Source of the DNA: an uncultured Dorea sp.
Lineage (GTDB): Bacteria; Bacillota; Clostridia; Lachnospirales; Lachnospiraceae
Assembly: GCA_910579925.1 (NCBI GenBank)
Contig: CAJTVY010000014.1
Coordinates: forward strand, 3,390-67,389
Reading direction: 5' to 3'
Length of the DNA stretch: 64,000 bases
A program made the position numbers and the translations under genes. The notes under the pieces are model-generated. The model was not told where the DNA came from. It did not search any database and was given only the letters and a program-made list of their open reading frames with translations. Position 1 is the stretch's first letter; every line of letters begins with the position of its first letter. Below are positions 26,601 through 34,542 of the stretch, piece after piece.

Positions 26601-28230
26601 TCTGATCCGTAATACTGGTCAGCTGGGTAATCTGAAAGGGAATTGGGACCTTAGGATTGACAAAGGTACTGAATTTCTCCGTAATCTTCCCCTTCTCTAC
26701 CTTCACGGCGCCGATCTCGATAATCTTATCCTTAATGGGGCTGAATCCCGTTGTCTCAAGGTCAAATACCACGTAGGTCCCGTTTAGAGACTGTCCCTTC
26801 TCATTCACCGCCACATCCGTAAGATCGTCTACCAGATATCCTTCCACCCCGTAGATCACCTTAAAAGGATCGTCCTTGTCCAGTGTCTCAATATAGTGGT
26901 TGGCATCCGGGAAGGACTGCACCACCCCGTGATCCGTGATGGCTAACGCCTTATGCCCCCAGTCGTGGGCGCGTTTCAGCAGATCTCTGACCTCTGTCAC
27001 CCCGTCCATGTCGCTCATCTTCGTATGGCAGTGCAGTTCCACACGCTTCTTAGGCGCCGTGTCCTTCCGGGACTCCGTAAAATCACTGATTTTGCGGATA
27101 CCCGCCACCGAAGAAATCACCAGTTCCCCGTCAAATTTGTCGATATTTGTCACGCCCTTGATCTTCAGAAACGCCCCCATCTTTACCTCGGCCAGGATAT
27201 CCGCAAGCTGGTCATTTTTTACAAACAGCTTGATGGTAATGGTGTCCGTAAAATCTGTCACAGAAAAAATAAGAATCGTCTTCTCATTACGGATCTCACG
27301 AGTCTCGAAACTGATTACCTTCCCCCGGAACGTAATCTCTCCCATCTCGCCCACCACCTGGCGAAGTTCCATCGGCTCATCGTTAAAGTCACGCCCATAG
27401 ACCAGATTCGGGTCATCGGAAGACTTGCCCCAGGCGCCTTTTGAAGAATTCCCGGAAAATCTCTTCGATGATCCAAAGGAACTAAAAGACCTGCCTTCAG
27501 AGCCGCCTTCCGGCCGTACTGCTTTGCTTAAAGACTCACTGCCGCCGGCTTTTGACGCCTTCTCTGTCTGAGTTCTCCCATTCTGCAAGGACCTGCTTCC
27601 CACCGGATCTTCCCCGTTTTCCTGGGCCGTCTTCCCATGTTCCGCCTGTATAGCCGCATTTGTCTTCAGAATCTCCTCCACTTCCTGCTTCAGTTTGATC
27701 TCGTTATACTTTAATACGCTCTCCTTTGGTTTCTCATACAACACCCGGATCTCAACCGGACGTCCGAATCTGTCCCGAAACACATCCGTAAGATAAGACG
27801 TGATGGATTCCCGCTTTCCCTGTGCTACGATGGAATCCCGAAGCGTAAGGCAGAGTATATTCTCTTCCTGAAACTCGTAGCTGGAATTCTGAAGCATACT
27901 GCGCTCCACCACGCTTCGCTGATCCAGTTCCAGAAGAAAGCTGTCGAAATATTCATTCATCAGGTTCTCCGGCGTATACTGTTCGGAGAGATCGTACTGT
28001 TCCTTCACTTCAATCTGAATATAGCTGCGGCCAAATAACTGCTCCTTTAGCTTCCGCTCAACCCCATAGATACATCGCTTGGGAATCAGATAATGGCTGT
28101 ACAGATGTACCTTAATAAAATCCCGGTCAGAATTCGTCGTCACCTTACTGACCTCCACACCCTCGAACAGTCCGCGAAGTTCATCATCTACTTTCAATGT
28201 CGGAAATACTTCAAAGAATGGCTTACTCAT
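23641..28230 (-). CDS. polC: DNA polymerase III alpha subunit, PolC type
   Basis: 1529 residues, replicative polymerase of low-GC Gram-positives. Order: N-terminal domain and OB fold (1-370), PHP domain (HCHTKMSDMDGV near 397), inserted DnaQ-like 3'-5' exonuclease (VFDLETTGFSP near 484), PolC polymerase core (about 830-1529) with a cysteine zinc site near 1010. Between about 195 and 285 there is a Ser/Gly/Lys-rich low-complexity linker, which accounts for the greater length than the roughly 1440 residues of B. subtilis PolC. The start overlaps the 3' end of ispG by 8 bp. Confidence 0.97.
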   Translation of the reverse strand: MSKPFFEVFPTLKVDDELRGLFEGVEVSKVTTNSDRDFIKVHLYSHYLIPKRCIYGVERKLKEQLFGRSYIQIEVKEQYDLSEQYTPENLMNEYFDSFLLELDQRSVVERSMLQNSSYEFQEENILCLTLRDSIVAQGKRESITSYLTDVFRDRFGRPVEIRVLYEKPKESVLKYNEIKLKQEVEEILKTNAAIQAEHGKTAQENGEDPVGSRSLQNGRTQTEKASKAGGSESLSKAVRPEGGSEGRSFSSFGSSKRFSGNSSKGAWGKSSDDPNLVYGRDFNDEPMELRQVVGEMGEITFRGKVISFETREIRNEKTILIFSVTDFTDTITIKLFVKNDQLADILAEVKMGAFLKIKGVTNIDKFDGELVISSVAGIRKISDFTESRKDTAPKKRVELHCHTKMSDMDGVTEVRDLLKRAHDWGHKALAITDHGVVQSFPDANHYIETLDKDDPFKVIYGVEGYLVDDLTDVAVNEKGQSLNGTYVVFDLETTGFSPIKDKIIEIGAVKVEKGKITEKFSTFVNPKVPIPFQITQLTSITDQMVMDAPDIETALPQFLEFAGDSVLVAHNASFDVGFIEQNCRYQDITPDFTSVDTVAMARILLPTLSKFKLNVVANALHISLENHHRAVDDAGATAEIFVKFIEMLREKNVLDLTKLNQFGANNADAVKKLPTYHVIILARNEIGRVNLYTLVSKSHLEYYARRPRIPKSELSKYREGLIVGSACEAGELFQAVLNEKSEEKIARIVNFYDYLEIQPLGNNRFMIDSERVTRVQNEEDLKALNQKIVELGERFSKPVVGTCDVHFMEPDDEVYRRIIMAGKGFSDADNQSPLYLRTTDEMLEEFEYLGSAKAREIVIDNPSRIADMVERITPVRPDKCPPVIPDSDKLLREICYQKAHSMYGEELPPVVTERLERELNSIISNGFAVMYIIAQKLVWKSNEDGYLVGSRGSVGSSFVATMAGITEVNPLSPHYYCMKCHYSDFESEEVRAYAGGCGWDMPDKACPVCQEPLVKDGFDIPFETFLGFKGNKEPDIDLNFSGDYQSLAHKYTEVIFGAGQTYRAGTIGTLADKTAFGYVKNYFTERGQGKRKCEIDRIVLGCTGIRRSTGQHPGGIIVLPLGEEINTFTPVQHPANDVNTDIVTTHFDYHSIDHNLLKLDILGHDDPTMIKTLEEYISSPAMDNEYNETDHKFVATNIPLDDKGVISLFHDTSALGITPDDIGGCPVGCLGIPEFGTDFVIQMVVDTKPQTLSDLIRISGLSHGTDVWLNNAQELIRSGKATISTAICTRDDIMTYLINKGMDSEQSFTIMERVRKGAVAKGKCKEWPQFKEDMKAHDVPDWYIWSCEKIKYMFPKAHAAAYVMMAYRIAYCKINFPLAYYGAYFGIRADAFSYEIMCQGKENLKRYIDDYNRRSDSLSKKEQDTMKDMRLVQEMYARGFEFEPMDIYQAKASKFLIVNGKLMPPLVSIEGMGDKAAEAVEEASRDGQYLSLDDFRQRTKASKTVIDYMVNLGILRGLPESNQLSLFDL

Positions 28231-29278
28231 CCCAGTTCAACAACTCCTGTCTCAATGTTTCCAATAGCTGATCTTCTCTTACCTTTTTCACAACTTCTCC
28301 CTTCCTGATCAGCAGACCCTCTCCGATGCCGCCTGCAATACCGATGTCCGCCTCTTTCGCCTCTCCCGGCCCATTGACTGCGCAGCCCATGACAGCCACC
28401 TTAATATTCAGAGGGATATCTTCTACCATCTGCTCCACCTGGTTTGCAAGTCCGATCAGATCAATCTTCGTCCGCCCGCAGGTAGGACAGGAAACAACCT
28501 CGATACCGCCTTTTCGCAGCCCCAGCGTCTTAAGGATCAGTTTCGCAGACCGTATCTCCTCCACAGGGTCCCCTGTCAGCGATACACGGATCGTATCGCC
28601 GATTCCCTGGTTCAGAATCAGTCCTAATCCTATGGAAGATTTGATATTCCCCGCAAGAAGCGTTCCTGCTTCGGTAATACCTACATGCAGGGGATAAGGA
28701 CATTCCCTGGCGATCCGCTCATGTGCCTTTACGCACATCATCACGTCTGAGGACTTGATGCTCACCACCAGATTGTCATATCCCAGGCTCTCAATCATAT
28801 GTACCTTGTCCATAGCGCTCTCCACCAGGCCCTCGGCCGTCACGCCGCCGTACCGTTCCACCAGCGGTTTCTCAAGGGATCCGCTGTTGACTCCTACCCG
28901 GATGGGAACCCCATACTCCTTCGCCTTGTCCACCACTGCCTGCACCCTGCCGACATCCCCGATGTTTCCAGGGTTGATCCTGATCTTATCCGCCCCGTTC
29001 TCTATTGCGGCAATGGCGAGCCTGTAATCAAAATGAATATCCGCAACCAGCGGAATATGAATCTTCTCCTTGATCTTCGCAATTGCCCGGGCCGCTTCCA
29101 TAGTCGGCACGGCCAGGCGGATGATCTCGCAGCCTGCGCTTTCAAGAGCCTCTATCTGCGCCGCGGTTGCCTCTACGTCTTCCGTCTTTGTATTGGTCAT
29201 TGACTGAATAGCAATCGGGCTTCCTCCGCCTATGGTAACATCCCCGATCCGAATCTTTTTTGTTGCCTCTCTGTACAT
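28223..29278 (-). CDS. ispG: 4-hydroxy-3-methylbut-2-enyl diphosphate synthase
   Basis: 351 residues. [4Fe-4S] enzyme of the MEP isoprenoid pathway, converting MEcPP to HMBPP. N-terminal TIM barrel (VADIHFDYRLA near 78-88); cluster cysteines in SCPTCGRT (about 262-269) and MGCAVNGPGE (about 294-303). Start follows GAAGGAGC by about 9 nt. The usual upstream partners dxr and rseP are not here; only the ispG-polC link is kept. Translationally coupled to polC. Confidence 0.96.
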   Translation of the reverse strand: MYREATKKIRIGDVTIGGGSPIAIQSMTNTKTEDVEATAAQIEALESAGCEIIRLAVPTMEAARAIAKIKEKIHIPLVADIHFDYRLAIAAIENGADKIRINPGNIGDVGRVQAVVDKAKEYGVPIRVGVNSGSLEKPLVERYGGVTAEGLVESAMDKVHMIESLGYDNLVVSIKSSDVMMCVKAHERIARECPYPLHVGITEAGTLLAGNIKSSIGLGLILNQGIGDTIRVSLTGDPVEEIRSAKLILKTLGLRKGGIEVVSCPTCGRTKIDLIGLANQVEQMVEDIPLNIKVAVMGCAVNGPGEAKEADIGIAGGIGEGLLIRKGEVVKKVREDQLLETLRQELLNWDE

Positions 29279-29339
29279 ATTATTATCCGCTCCTTCCTTC
29301 TAAATTCTCATTCAATACGAACATCTTCCCGGTCGCCAG

Positions 29340-29380
29340 AATACCCCTCTACCGCTTATCCAGCCCGATAGAGGGGTATT
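29340..29380. terminator. Hairpin downstream of the 29385-29843 gene
   Basis: AATACCCCTCTA (29340-29351) pairs perfectly with TAGAGGGGTATT (29369-29380). Strong stem but no real T tract; it lies between the stop at 29385 and ispG, so it probably ends the upstream transcript. Confidence 0.6.
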
Positions 29381-29384
29381 ACTA

Positions 29385-29843
29385 TCACTCTTTTATCAAT
29401 ACTAACTGCTCGCCGTACTCCCGTTCCGTCAAAGTAAGCTGCTCCCGGTCCACGCTGTAATCAAAGGTCGTGATCACAGATGAAAGCGCCTGCCGGATCT
29501 CTTCTTCCGTATACTGTCCGCCTGTCTTGTCAGCCAGCTTCTTATATCCCGCCTCATCGGGTGAAATCGTAATGGTCTTCTCATCCTTGTTCATCGTATA
29601 CTTCATATCCACATCTACGCTTGAAGCTTCCTCTGCCTCCGGTATCGTAATCACCATGGAACCATTCTTCATGATAGACATATTGAAGCCTCCGTCTTCA
29701 TCCGCCCAGTCACCCTCCAGCGGATTCGTGGTAAACAACTTCATAAGCAGCAGGATGGCTCCCACGATGATTACGGCTGTCGAAACCGTAGTAACGATAA
29801 ACCATATCTTACTCCTCTTCACTTCGTCATTCTTCGCAATCAT
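29385..29843 (-). CDS. Single-pass membrane protein of unknown function
   Basis: 152 residues. A basic N-terminus (NDEVKRSK) is followed by one hydrophobic segment (about 15-38, IWFIVTTVSTAVIIVGAILL) and an outer domain of about 110 residues, rich in beta-type sequence, with a GDWADEDGGFNMSI stretch reminiscent of lipocalin-like extracellular domains of clostridial proteins. No enzyme motif. Start at the ATG at 29843 with GGGGG 8 nt upstream; a GTG five codons earlier lacks a ribosome site. Alone on its transcript, ending at the 29340-29380 hairpin. Confidence 0.65.
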   Translation of the reverse strand: MIAKNDEVKRSKIWFIVTTVSTAVIIVGAILLLMKLFTTNPLEGDWADEDGGFNMSIMKNGSMVITIPEAEEASSVDVDMKYTMNKDEKTITISPDEAGYKKLADKTGGQYTEEEIRQALSSVITTFDYSVDREQLTLTEREYGEQLVLIKE

Positions 29844-29926
29844 CTGCCTGGCCCCCACTCTTTTTATTCATTTTATTCCTGATTCCATTATATGTGCTTT
29901 TTCATCTGATGTCAACGGACGACTTG

Positions 29927-30160
29927 TTACCCTTGTGTCTCAACCAGCAGATAGAATCCTTTGTCCGTCTTCTCGATCTTCTGTATGATTCCTCTGCGGG
30001 CGTGCAGTCTCTCACTGGTCCTGTAGATCCCGGACATGGCGATCGAAGGCTCCACCAGATAAGTATACTGGCCTGTCACGGCGCTTCTCTCACTGATCTC
30101 GACCTCCTGGCCTTCCTCGACAAGTCCTTCCCTCTCCATCTTAAAACGGTCTACTCTCAT
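29927..30160 (-). CDS. Small conserved-looking protein of unknown function
   Basis: 77 residues, highly charged, with no membrane segment. Mostly beta-like with a central ISERSAVTGQYTYLVEPSIAM part. Supported by a good ribosome site (AAGGGGA, 7 nt) and its position 12 bp after the stop of the PfkB kinase gene on the same strand, which suggests cotranscription. I do not recognise the family; a small sensor or adaptor is possible but unproved. Confidence 0.55.
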   Translation of the reverse strand: MRVDRFKMEREGLVEEGQEVEISERSAVTGQYTYLVEPSIAMSGIYRTSERLHARRGIIQKIEKTDKGFYLLVETQG

Positions 30161-30172
30161 AAGCTTCCCCTT

Positions 30173-31135
30173 TTAACGTCCTTCTATCAGCTCCGTAACT
30201 TCCTGCGGCTCTGGCATGGACCGGATTGCCCCTTTCTTCATAGTAATCAGCGCAGCGCCCGCATTAGCATAAGTCAGAATATCCCCCAGGATCTCTTCGG
30301 TCAGACCGCCAAGGCCATGGGTCAGCACTCCGTTAATCGCACATCCGCAGAAGGTATCCCCTGCTCCGGTCGTCTCGATCGCTTTCACAGAGAATCCTTT
30401 CCGTTCCACACACATATCCTTATAATAGGCGCGGCTTCCATCCTTGCCCATAGTCAGAAAGATCAGCGGAATCTGATACTTCTCCTTCAGATAGCGGATT
30501 CCCTCGTCATAGTCCTCCTTACCCGAGATAAACTGAATCTCATTGTCAGAAATCTTCAGCACGTCACAATACTGGAAACCGTACTCCATCTGCTCCTTCG
30601 CTTCATCCAGAGAACGCCACAGTGGCGGACGTAAGTTCGGGTCAAACGTAATCAGACATCCCGCTTCCTTTGCCACGGTAAGAGCCTTTTTCGTCGCCGA
30701 CTTCACCGGCTCGTCCGTCATAGACAGAGTACCGAAATGAAAAACCTCAGACTGGCGGATCAGATCAAAATCAACATCCTCCTCAGTCAGCATCATATCC
30801 GCTCCCGGCTTACGGTAGAAGGAAAATTCCCTGTCGCCGTCTGGAAACGTATGTACGAATGCCAGAGTCGTGGGAATCTCCTTATCCAGGATCAGCCCCT
30901 TTGCCTCAATCCCCAGTTCCTCAATCGTCCCTTTCAGCAGGCGGCCAAACTGATCCTCCCCGACTTTCCCGATAAATGCGGTCTTTCTGCCAAGCTTGTT
31001 CAGCATTGCCAGCACGTTGCACGGTGCGCCGCCAGGACATGCCTCAAATAGATTATTCCCCTGATCGCTCTGTCCATTCATTGTAAAGTCAATTAACATC
31101 TCGCCTAATGCAGTTACGTCATATAATTTGTCCAT
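30173..31135 (-). CDS. PfkB-family carbohydrate kinase, fructokinase-like
   Basis: 320 residues, ribokinase fold. GG-motif region GGAPCNVLAMLNKLG (about 34-48) and the catalytic GAGDTFCG segment (about 252-259) with the Asp base. Closest in appearance to bacterial fructokinases of the ScrK/PfkB type: phosphorylates fructose at O6 or a similar sugar. AAGGAG 8 nt before the ATG. No sucrose hydrolase or transporter adjoins it. It lies 57 bp after the dehydratase-PucR fusion gene, so the two may share a transcript. Confidence 0.88.
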   Translation of the reverse strand: MDKLYDVTALGEMLIDFTMNGQSDQGNNLFEACPGGAPCNVLAMLNKLGRKTAFIGKVGEDQFGRLLKGTIEELGIEAKGLILDKEIPTTLAFVHTFPDGDREFSFYRKPGADMMLTEEDVDFDLIRQSEVFHFGTLSMTDEPVKSATKKALTVAKEAGCLITFDPNLRPPLWRSLDEAKEQMEYGFQYCDVLKISDNEIQFISGKEDYDEGIRYLKEKYQIPLIFLTMGKDGSRAYYKDMCVERKGFSVKAIETTGAGDTFCGCAINGVLTHGLGGLTEEILGDILTYANAGAALITMKKGAIRSMPEPQEVTELIEGR

Positions 31136-31192
31136 ACATAAGTCTCCTTCTCTTTCAATGTTTGAAAATATTTTAACATAATACAGGGAAAT

Positions 31193-33337
31193 TTAAAAGG
31201 GGGCATTCTTCCTGCGTTCAACCTCCATGACAAGCAGAATCCTCTCGCACTCCGCCCCTTCCATCTCATCCACCTTCATGATCTCATTCAGACGCCCGAT
31301 CCGGTAAAGCAGCGTATTGCGATGCATCTTCATCCTCGCCGCAGTAGAAGCCACATTACGCTTCATCCGCAAATACCAGTAAAGCGTCTCATAAAGTTCC
31401 TTCCACTTCTCCGCCCCTTCCTGCCGAAGCTTTTCAAGTTCCTCCGGATACACTAAGGCAAGTTCCATCTGTTCACTCATACATTCCACTGCAAGTTCAT
31501 AATAATAATTTTCAACCAGCCGGACATTGCTCCTTTCCTTCTTCTCTCCGGCAATCTTAAGCACCCGTTCCTGTAACCTTCCATTTTCTTCTCTTCCTGA
31601 CACATCCTGGAAACCATTACCGATCACAATCTTCCCTTCCCGGTCTTGCATGCATTCCCTGCATACAGATATCAGCCTCTTCCGGTCCTCCTTCCCCTGG
31701 ATACAGGACACAAACATCCGCTTCCCCTCCGGCCGATCTGGTTTTCCTTTTAAGTGTTCATCCTGTCTGACAGCATAATAGATTCTCATCAGATCCTCGT
31801 TTCGTTCAGCTGCCACCCAGAGATAATCTGGATGTCCGTACTTTTCTCCCTGTGTGAACTGCTTTCTCATACTGTAACTCTGAACCAGAATCTCCACCAG
31901 TTCTTCTGCCGTCTTTCTTGAATTTTCAGGCGTTACATATGCAGCAATACTTCCCTGTCCGTCCGGTAATTCCTTTTCAACCTTCAGAGCATTTTCCTGC
32001 GTCGTCCGGTCAGGCCCCGCACAGGCGTTCAGATTTCCCTGCCTGTCATATTGCCTGATGGGGATCCCCGTATACTCCCAGATCGCTTCCAGAATCTTCC
32101 CTTCCGGGCACCCTTCGTTTGTTCCCGCCAGCACAATTTTATAGCAGTAATTCATATCAACCGGCTTTTCGCAGGCCCGTTCAGCCTGAATCATTTCAAT
32201 AAACGCTGTCAGCCTTGTGGCAATCTGCCCCGAATCTGCATTGGAATAATCCGTGTCTATGGCTATATAAGGAAGGCGCTTCTCCTCATTTACAAATTTT
32301 CGGATATAAAATGACTCCGCTCCGGTAGAATGACATCCCGTCAGAATCACCTCCACCACGCCTTCTACATGATATTCATCTATAATATCGCCCAGCAGTT
32401 CGATCCTGTTATCGTTGGGCGTCATGATGGAGCAGCCTGTTGACAGATATTTCCTGGCAATAGCCCCATAGATATCCTCTGTTTCCTCTTCCACCATCGT
32501 TGAAAGTGCGCGCACACCGCTGCAGTTTTCTGTAACCACCACAACGCCTCCATTGTCTTCAATAGCACGAATCACCTTCAGACTATCGCCTCCGACCGGG
32601 CAGCCTGTCACAAGAATCCGAACCCTTTGTTTCAGCTTCTTTCCCTGTGCATATTCTTCCAGAATCTTTTTCCTTACACCCTCCACCAGCTCTGGCGTCT
32701 TCTGAAAATCAAAACGGTACTTGCTCCCAAGTACCATTTTCTGTATATCCTCCCCAGACACAGGCGCTGGATCCAGTTTCATCACTTCACACAAAGATCT
32801 AAGAGACATACGGATCCGGTTATTGAGACGAACGGCATTACGAATCATTTCATCTGTAATTACTACATGAAAGAACTCTTCCAGATACTCTTTGGCACGA
32901 ATCACTTCTCCTCTCCAGAATTCGTATCCCCGTTCAGACTGGCTGTTCGGCAGTTCCATGACATAAACCGGTTTGAATTCCGTCATCATCTCATACATCT
33001 TCTTTTTCCCGTCGCAGGTTGTCTCTCCAATCACCAGATCTGTAAAATGAAACAGAGGACATTTATCCTCAACTGCAAATCCGTAACTGGACTTCACAAG
33101 GGGACACATACTCTTTGGCATAAACCGCTCCGCCGCAGGAATTGTTTCTTCCGCAAACGAACACAATGCCACCGGAACAGCTCCGGCGGCAATGGCAAGT
33201 TCCGGCGGAAAGTACGCACAATACATTCCCACCACGGGAATCCCCCGATCCTTATATTCCTTAATCTCCAGGAAAGACAATTTTCTCTGTTCACCGAATT
33301 CCTCAAAAATCTCCGGCAGTTCCTTCTCAATCCTCAT
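31193..33337 (-). CDS. Fusion: 2-hydroxyacyl-CoA dehydratase D-component-like + PucR HTH
   Basis: 714 residues in two parts. Residues about 25-390 match the HgdB/BcrB/double-cubane cluster family (HGD-D): conserved Cys40 in GMYCAYFPPEL, Cys78 in MCPLVKSS, Cys108 in ETTCDGKKKMYE, Cys272, Cys335 in TGCHSTGA, and the end motif DTDYSNADSGQIATRL. Residues about 645-692 are a PucR C-terminal helix-turn-helix (AARMKMHRNTLLYRIGRLNE). The 390-640 stretch has further cysteines and a flavin-free helical look. No activator ATPase (HgdC) is near. So it is probably a DNA-binding regulator whose sensor is a metabolic iron-sulfur domain. It overlaps a second PucR gene by 11 bp; AAGGAG is 11 nt before the ATG. 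Confidence 0.85.
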   Translation of the reverse strand: MRIEKELPEIFEEFGEQRKLSFLEIKEYKDRGIPVVGMYCAYFPPELAIAAGAVPVALCSFAEETIPAAERFMPKSMCPLVKSSYGFAVEDKCPLFHFTDLVIGETTCDGKKKMYEMMTEFKPVYVMELPNSQSERGYEFWRGEVIRAKEYLEEFFHVVITDEMIRNAVRLNNRIRMSLRSLCEVMKLDPAPVSGEDIQKMVLGSKYRFDFQKTPELVEGVRKKILEEYAQGKKLKQRVRILVTGCPVGGDSLKVIRAIEDNGGVVVVTENCSGVRALSTMVEEETEDIYGAIARKYLSTGCSIMTPNDNRIELLGDIIDEYHVEGVVEVILTGCHSTGAESFYIRKFVNEEKRLPYIAIDTDYSNADSGQIATRLTAFIEMIQAERACEKPVDMNYCYKIVLAGTNEGCPEGKILEAIWEYTGIPIRQYDRQGNLNACAGPDRTTQENALKVEKELPDGQGSIAAYVTPENSRKTAEELVEILVQSYSMRKQFTQGEKYGHPDYLWVAAERNEDLMRIYYAVRQDEHLKGKPDRPEGKRMFVSCIQGKEDRKRLISVCRECMQDREGKIVIGNGFQDVSGREENGRLQERVLKIAGEKKERSNVRLVENYYYELAVECMSEQMELALVYPEELEKLRQEGAEKWKELYETLYWYLRMKRNVASTAARMKMHRNTLLYRIGRLNEIMKVDEMEGAECERILLVMEVERRKNAPF

Positions 33338-34469
33338 AATCCGTTCTGCTCCTTATACTCTGCCCCGCACTATCATACATCATAATACATGCCAGCAGTT
33401 CCCTGCATACTTCGTAATCATTCGTATCCACATCGATACACTCCTTAATCTGCTTCAGCCGGTAAACCAGCGTATTCCTATGGATATGCAGCCTCTTCGC
33501 CGCTACGGTGACATTATTTTCACACAGCAGATAAGTCTTCAATGTATGGTATAACTCCGTATGATTTCTCTCATCCTCCAGAAGTAACCGTTCCATCGAA
33601 TAATCTCTTAACCACGCATTTTCAATCAAAGCAGTCGTGTAGGTATACATTCCCTGCATTGACCACTCCTTTTCCCTGCGTACCGCAGACTTCTCCCCGA
33701 AATCTTCCACTCTGGACATCCGGTTCAGAATACGCTTCTTATTCCCGCACAGAGAAAGATCAGAAAACATCTCACTGATACAGCATTTTCTTTTTTCGGC
33801 CTCTATGGCTCCATAGAGGAAAGGAACATCCTTTTCCTTCACCTGGTACAGCAGCACAAAAACTTCATCCTTCTCTTCATATATCTGCATACACTTCCAG
33901 ATACTGCGCAAGAAAGCCGCCGTCTCCTCCGTCTGCCCGTCATCTTTACGGATCAGTATGACAAGATACTTCCCCTCAGGGAAATTCCATTCCTCTGAAC
34001 GCACGGCCGGCTCCTCCTTAAAAAGCAGAAAGCCCGCCATATGTTCTTTCAACGGCTGGCAGAACACATACTGCTTCTGCTCCTCTTCAAAATACCGCTT
34101 CAGATTCTGTGCAAGAATCTCACCCAGTTCCAGAAAAAGCCCTTCCTCCTTTTTCTGTTCATACACCAGTATCACATAGCCGATTGCCCGCTTTCCTCCA
34201 TATACAGGCGTCACGCTCCAGCTCCTGCCAGCAATTTCTTTCCTGGCCCGCATGGCCATGTAATCCTTCGACGCAAGATGCCCCTTCCCGGCCGATACAG
34301 GAAACAGATCTGCATAGACAGAAGAACAGGCAAGAACCTTCCCCATCCCAGACACGAATGCAGTTCCTGCCTTTGTATACTGCTCCATTCTCTCTGCGAT
34401 GCACCGAAATGTAGAATCTTCAAGCATTGCTTCAAATATAATTCTGTAACAATTCTCAATCTCAAACAT
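33327..34469 (-). CDS. PucR-family transcriptional regulator
   Basis: 380 residues. C-terminal PucR-type HTH (about 325-365, VAAKRLHIHRNTLVYRLKQI), preceded by a helical region and an N-terminal GAF-like sensory domain (about 25-125). Start at 34469: GGGGTGG is 6 nt upstream; an ATG two codons earlier would touch the ribosome site. Its 3' end overlaps the start of the dehydratase-PucR fusion gene, so the two regulators are made together. Downstream of an M20 amidohydrolase gene and an amino acid ABC importer, which are plausible targets. Confidence 0.85.
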   Translation of the reverse strand: MFEIENCYRIIFEAMLEDSTFRCIAERMEQYTKAGTAFVSGMGKVLACSSVYADLFPVSAGKGHLASKDYMAMRARKEIAGRSWSVTPVYGGKRAIGYVILVYEQKKEEGLFLELGEILAQNLKRYFEEEQKQYVFCQPLKEHMAGFLLFKEEPAVRSEEWNFPEGKYLVILIRKDDGQTEETAAFLRSIWKCMQIYEEKDEVFVLLYQVKEKDVPFLYGAIEAEKRKCCISEMFSDLSLCGNKKRILNRMSRVEDFGEKSAVRREKEWSMQGMYTYTTALIENAWLRDYSMERLLLEDERNHTELYHTLKTYLLCENNVTVAAKRLHIHRNTLVYRLKQIKECIDVDTNDYEVCRELLACIMMYDSAGQSIRSRTDYED

Positions 34470-34542
34470 ATTCATCCACCCCGTATGAATATTATTTCTT
34501 AGAAAATTGTTTCTGTCAAATAGATTTTAGCTCATTAAACCT

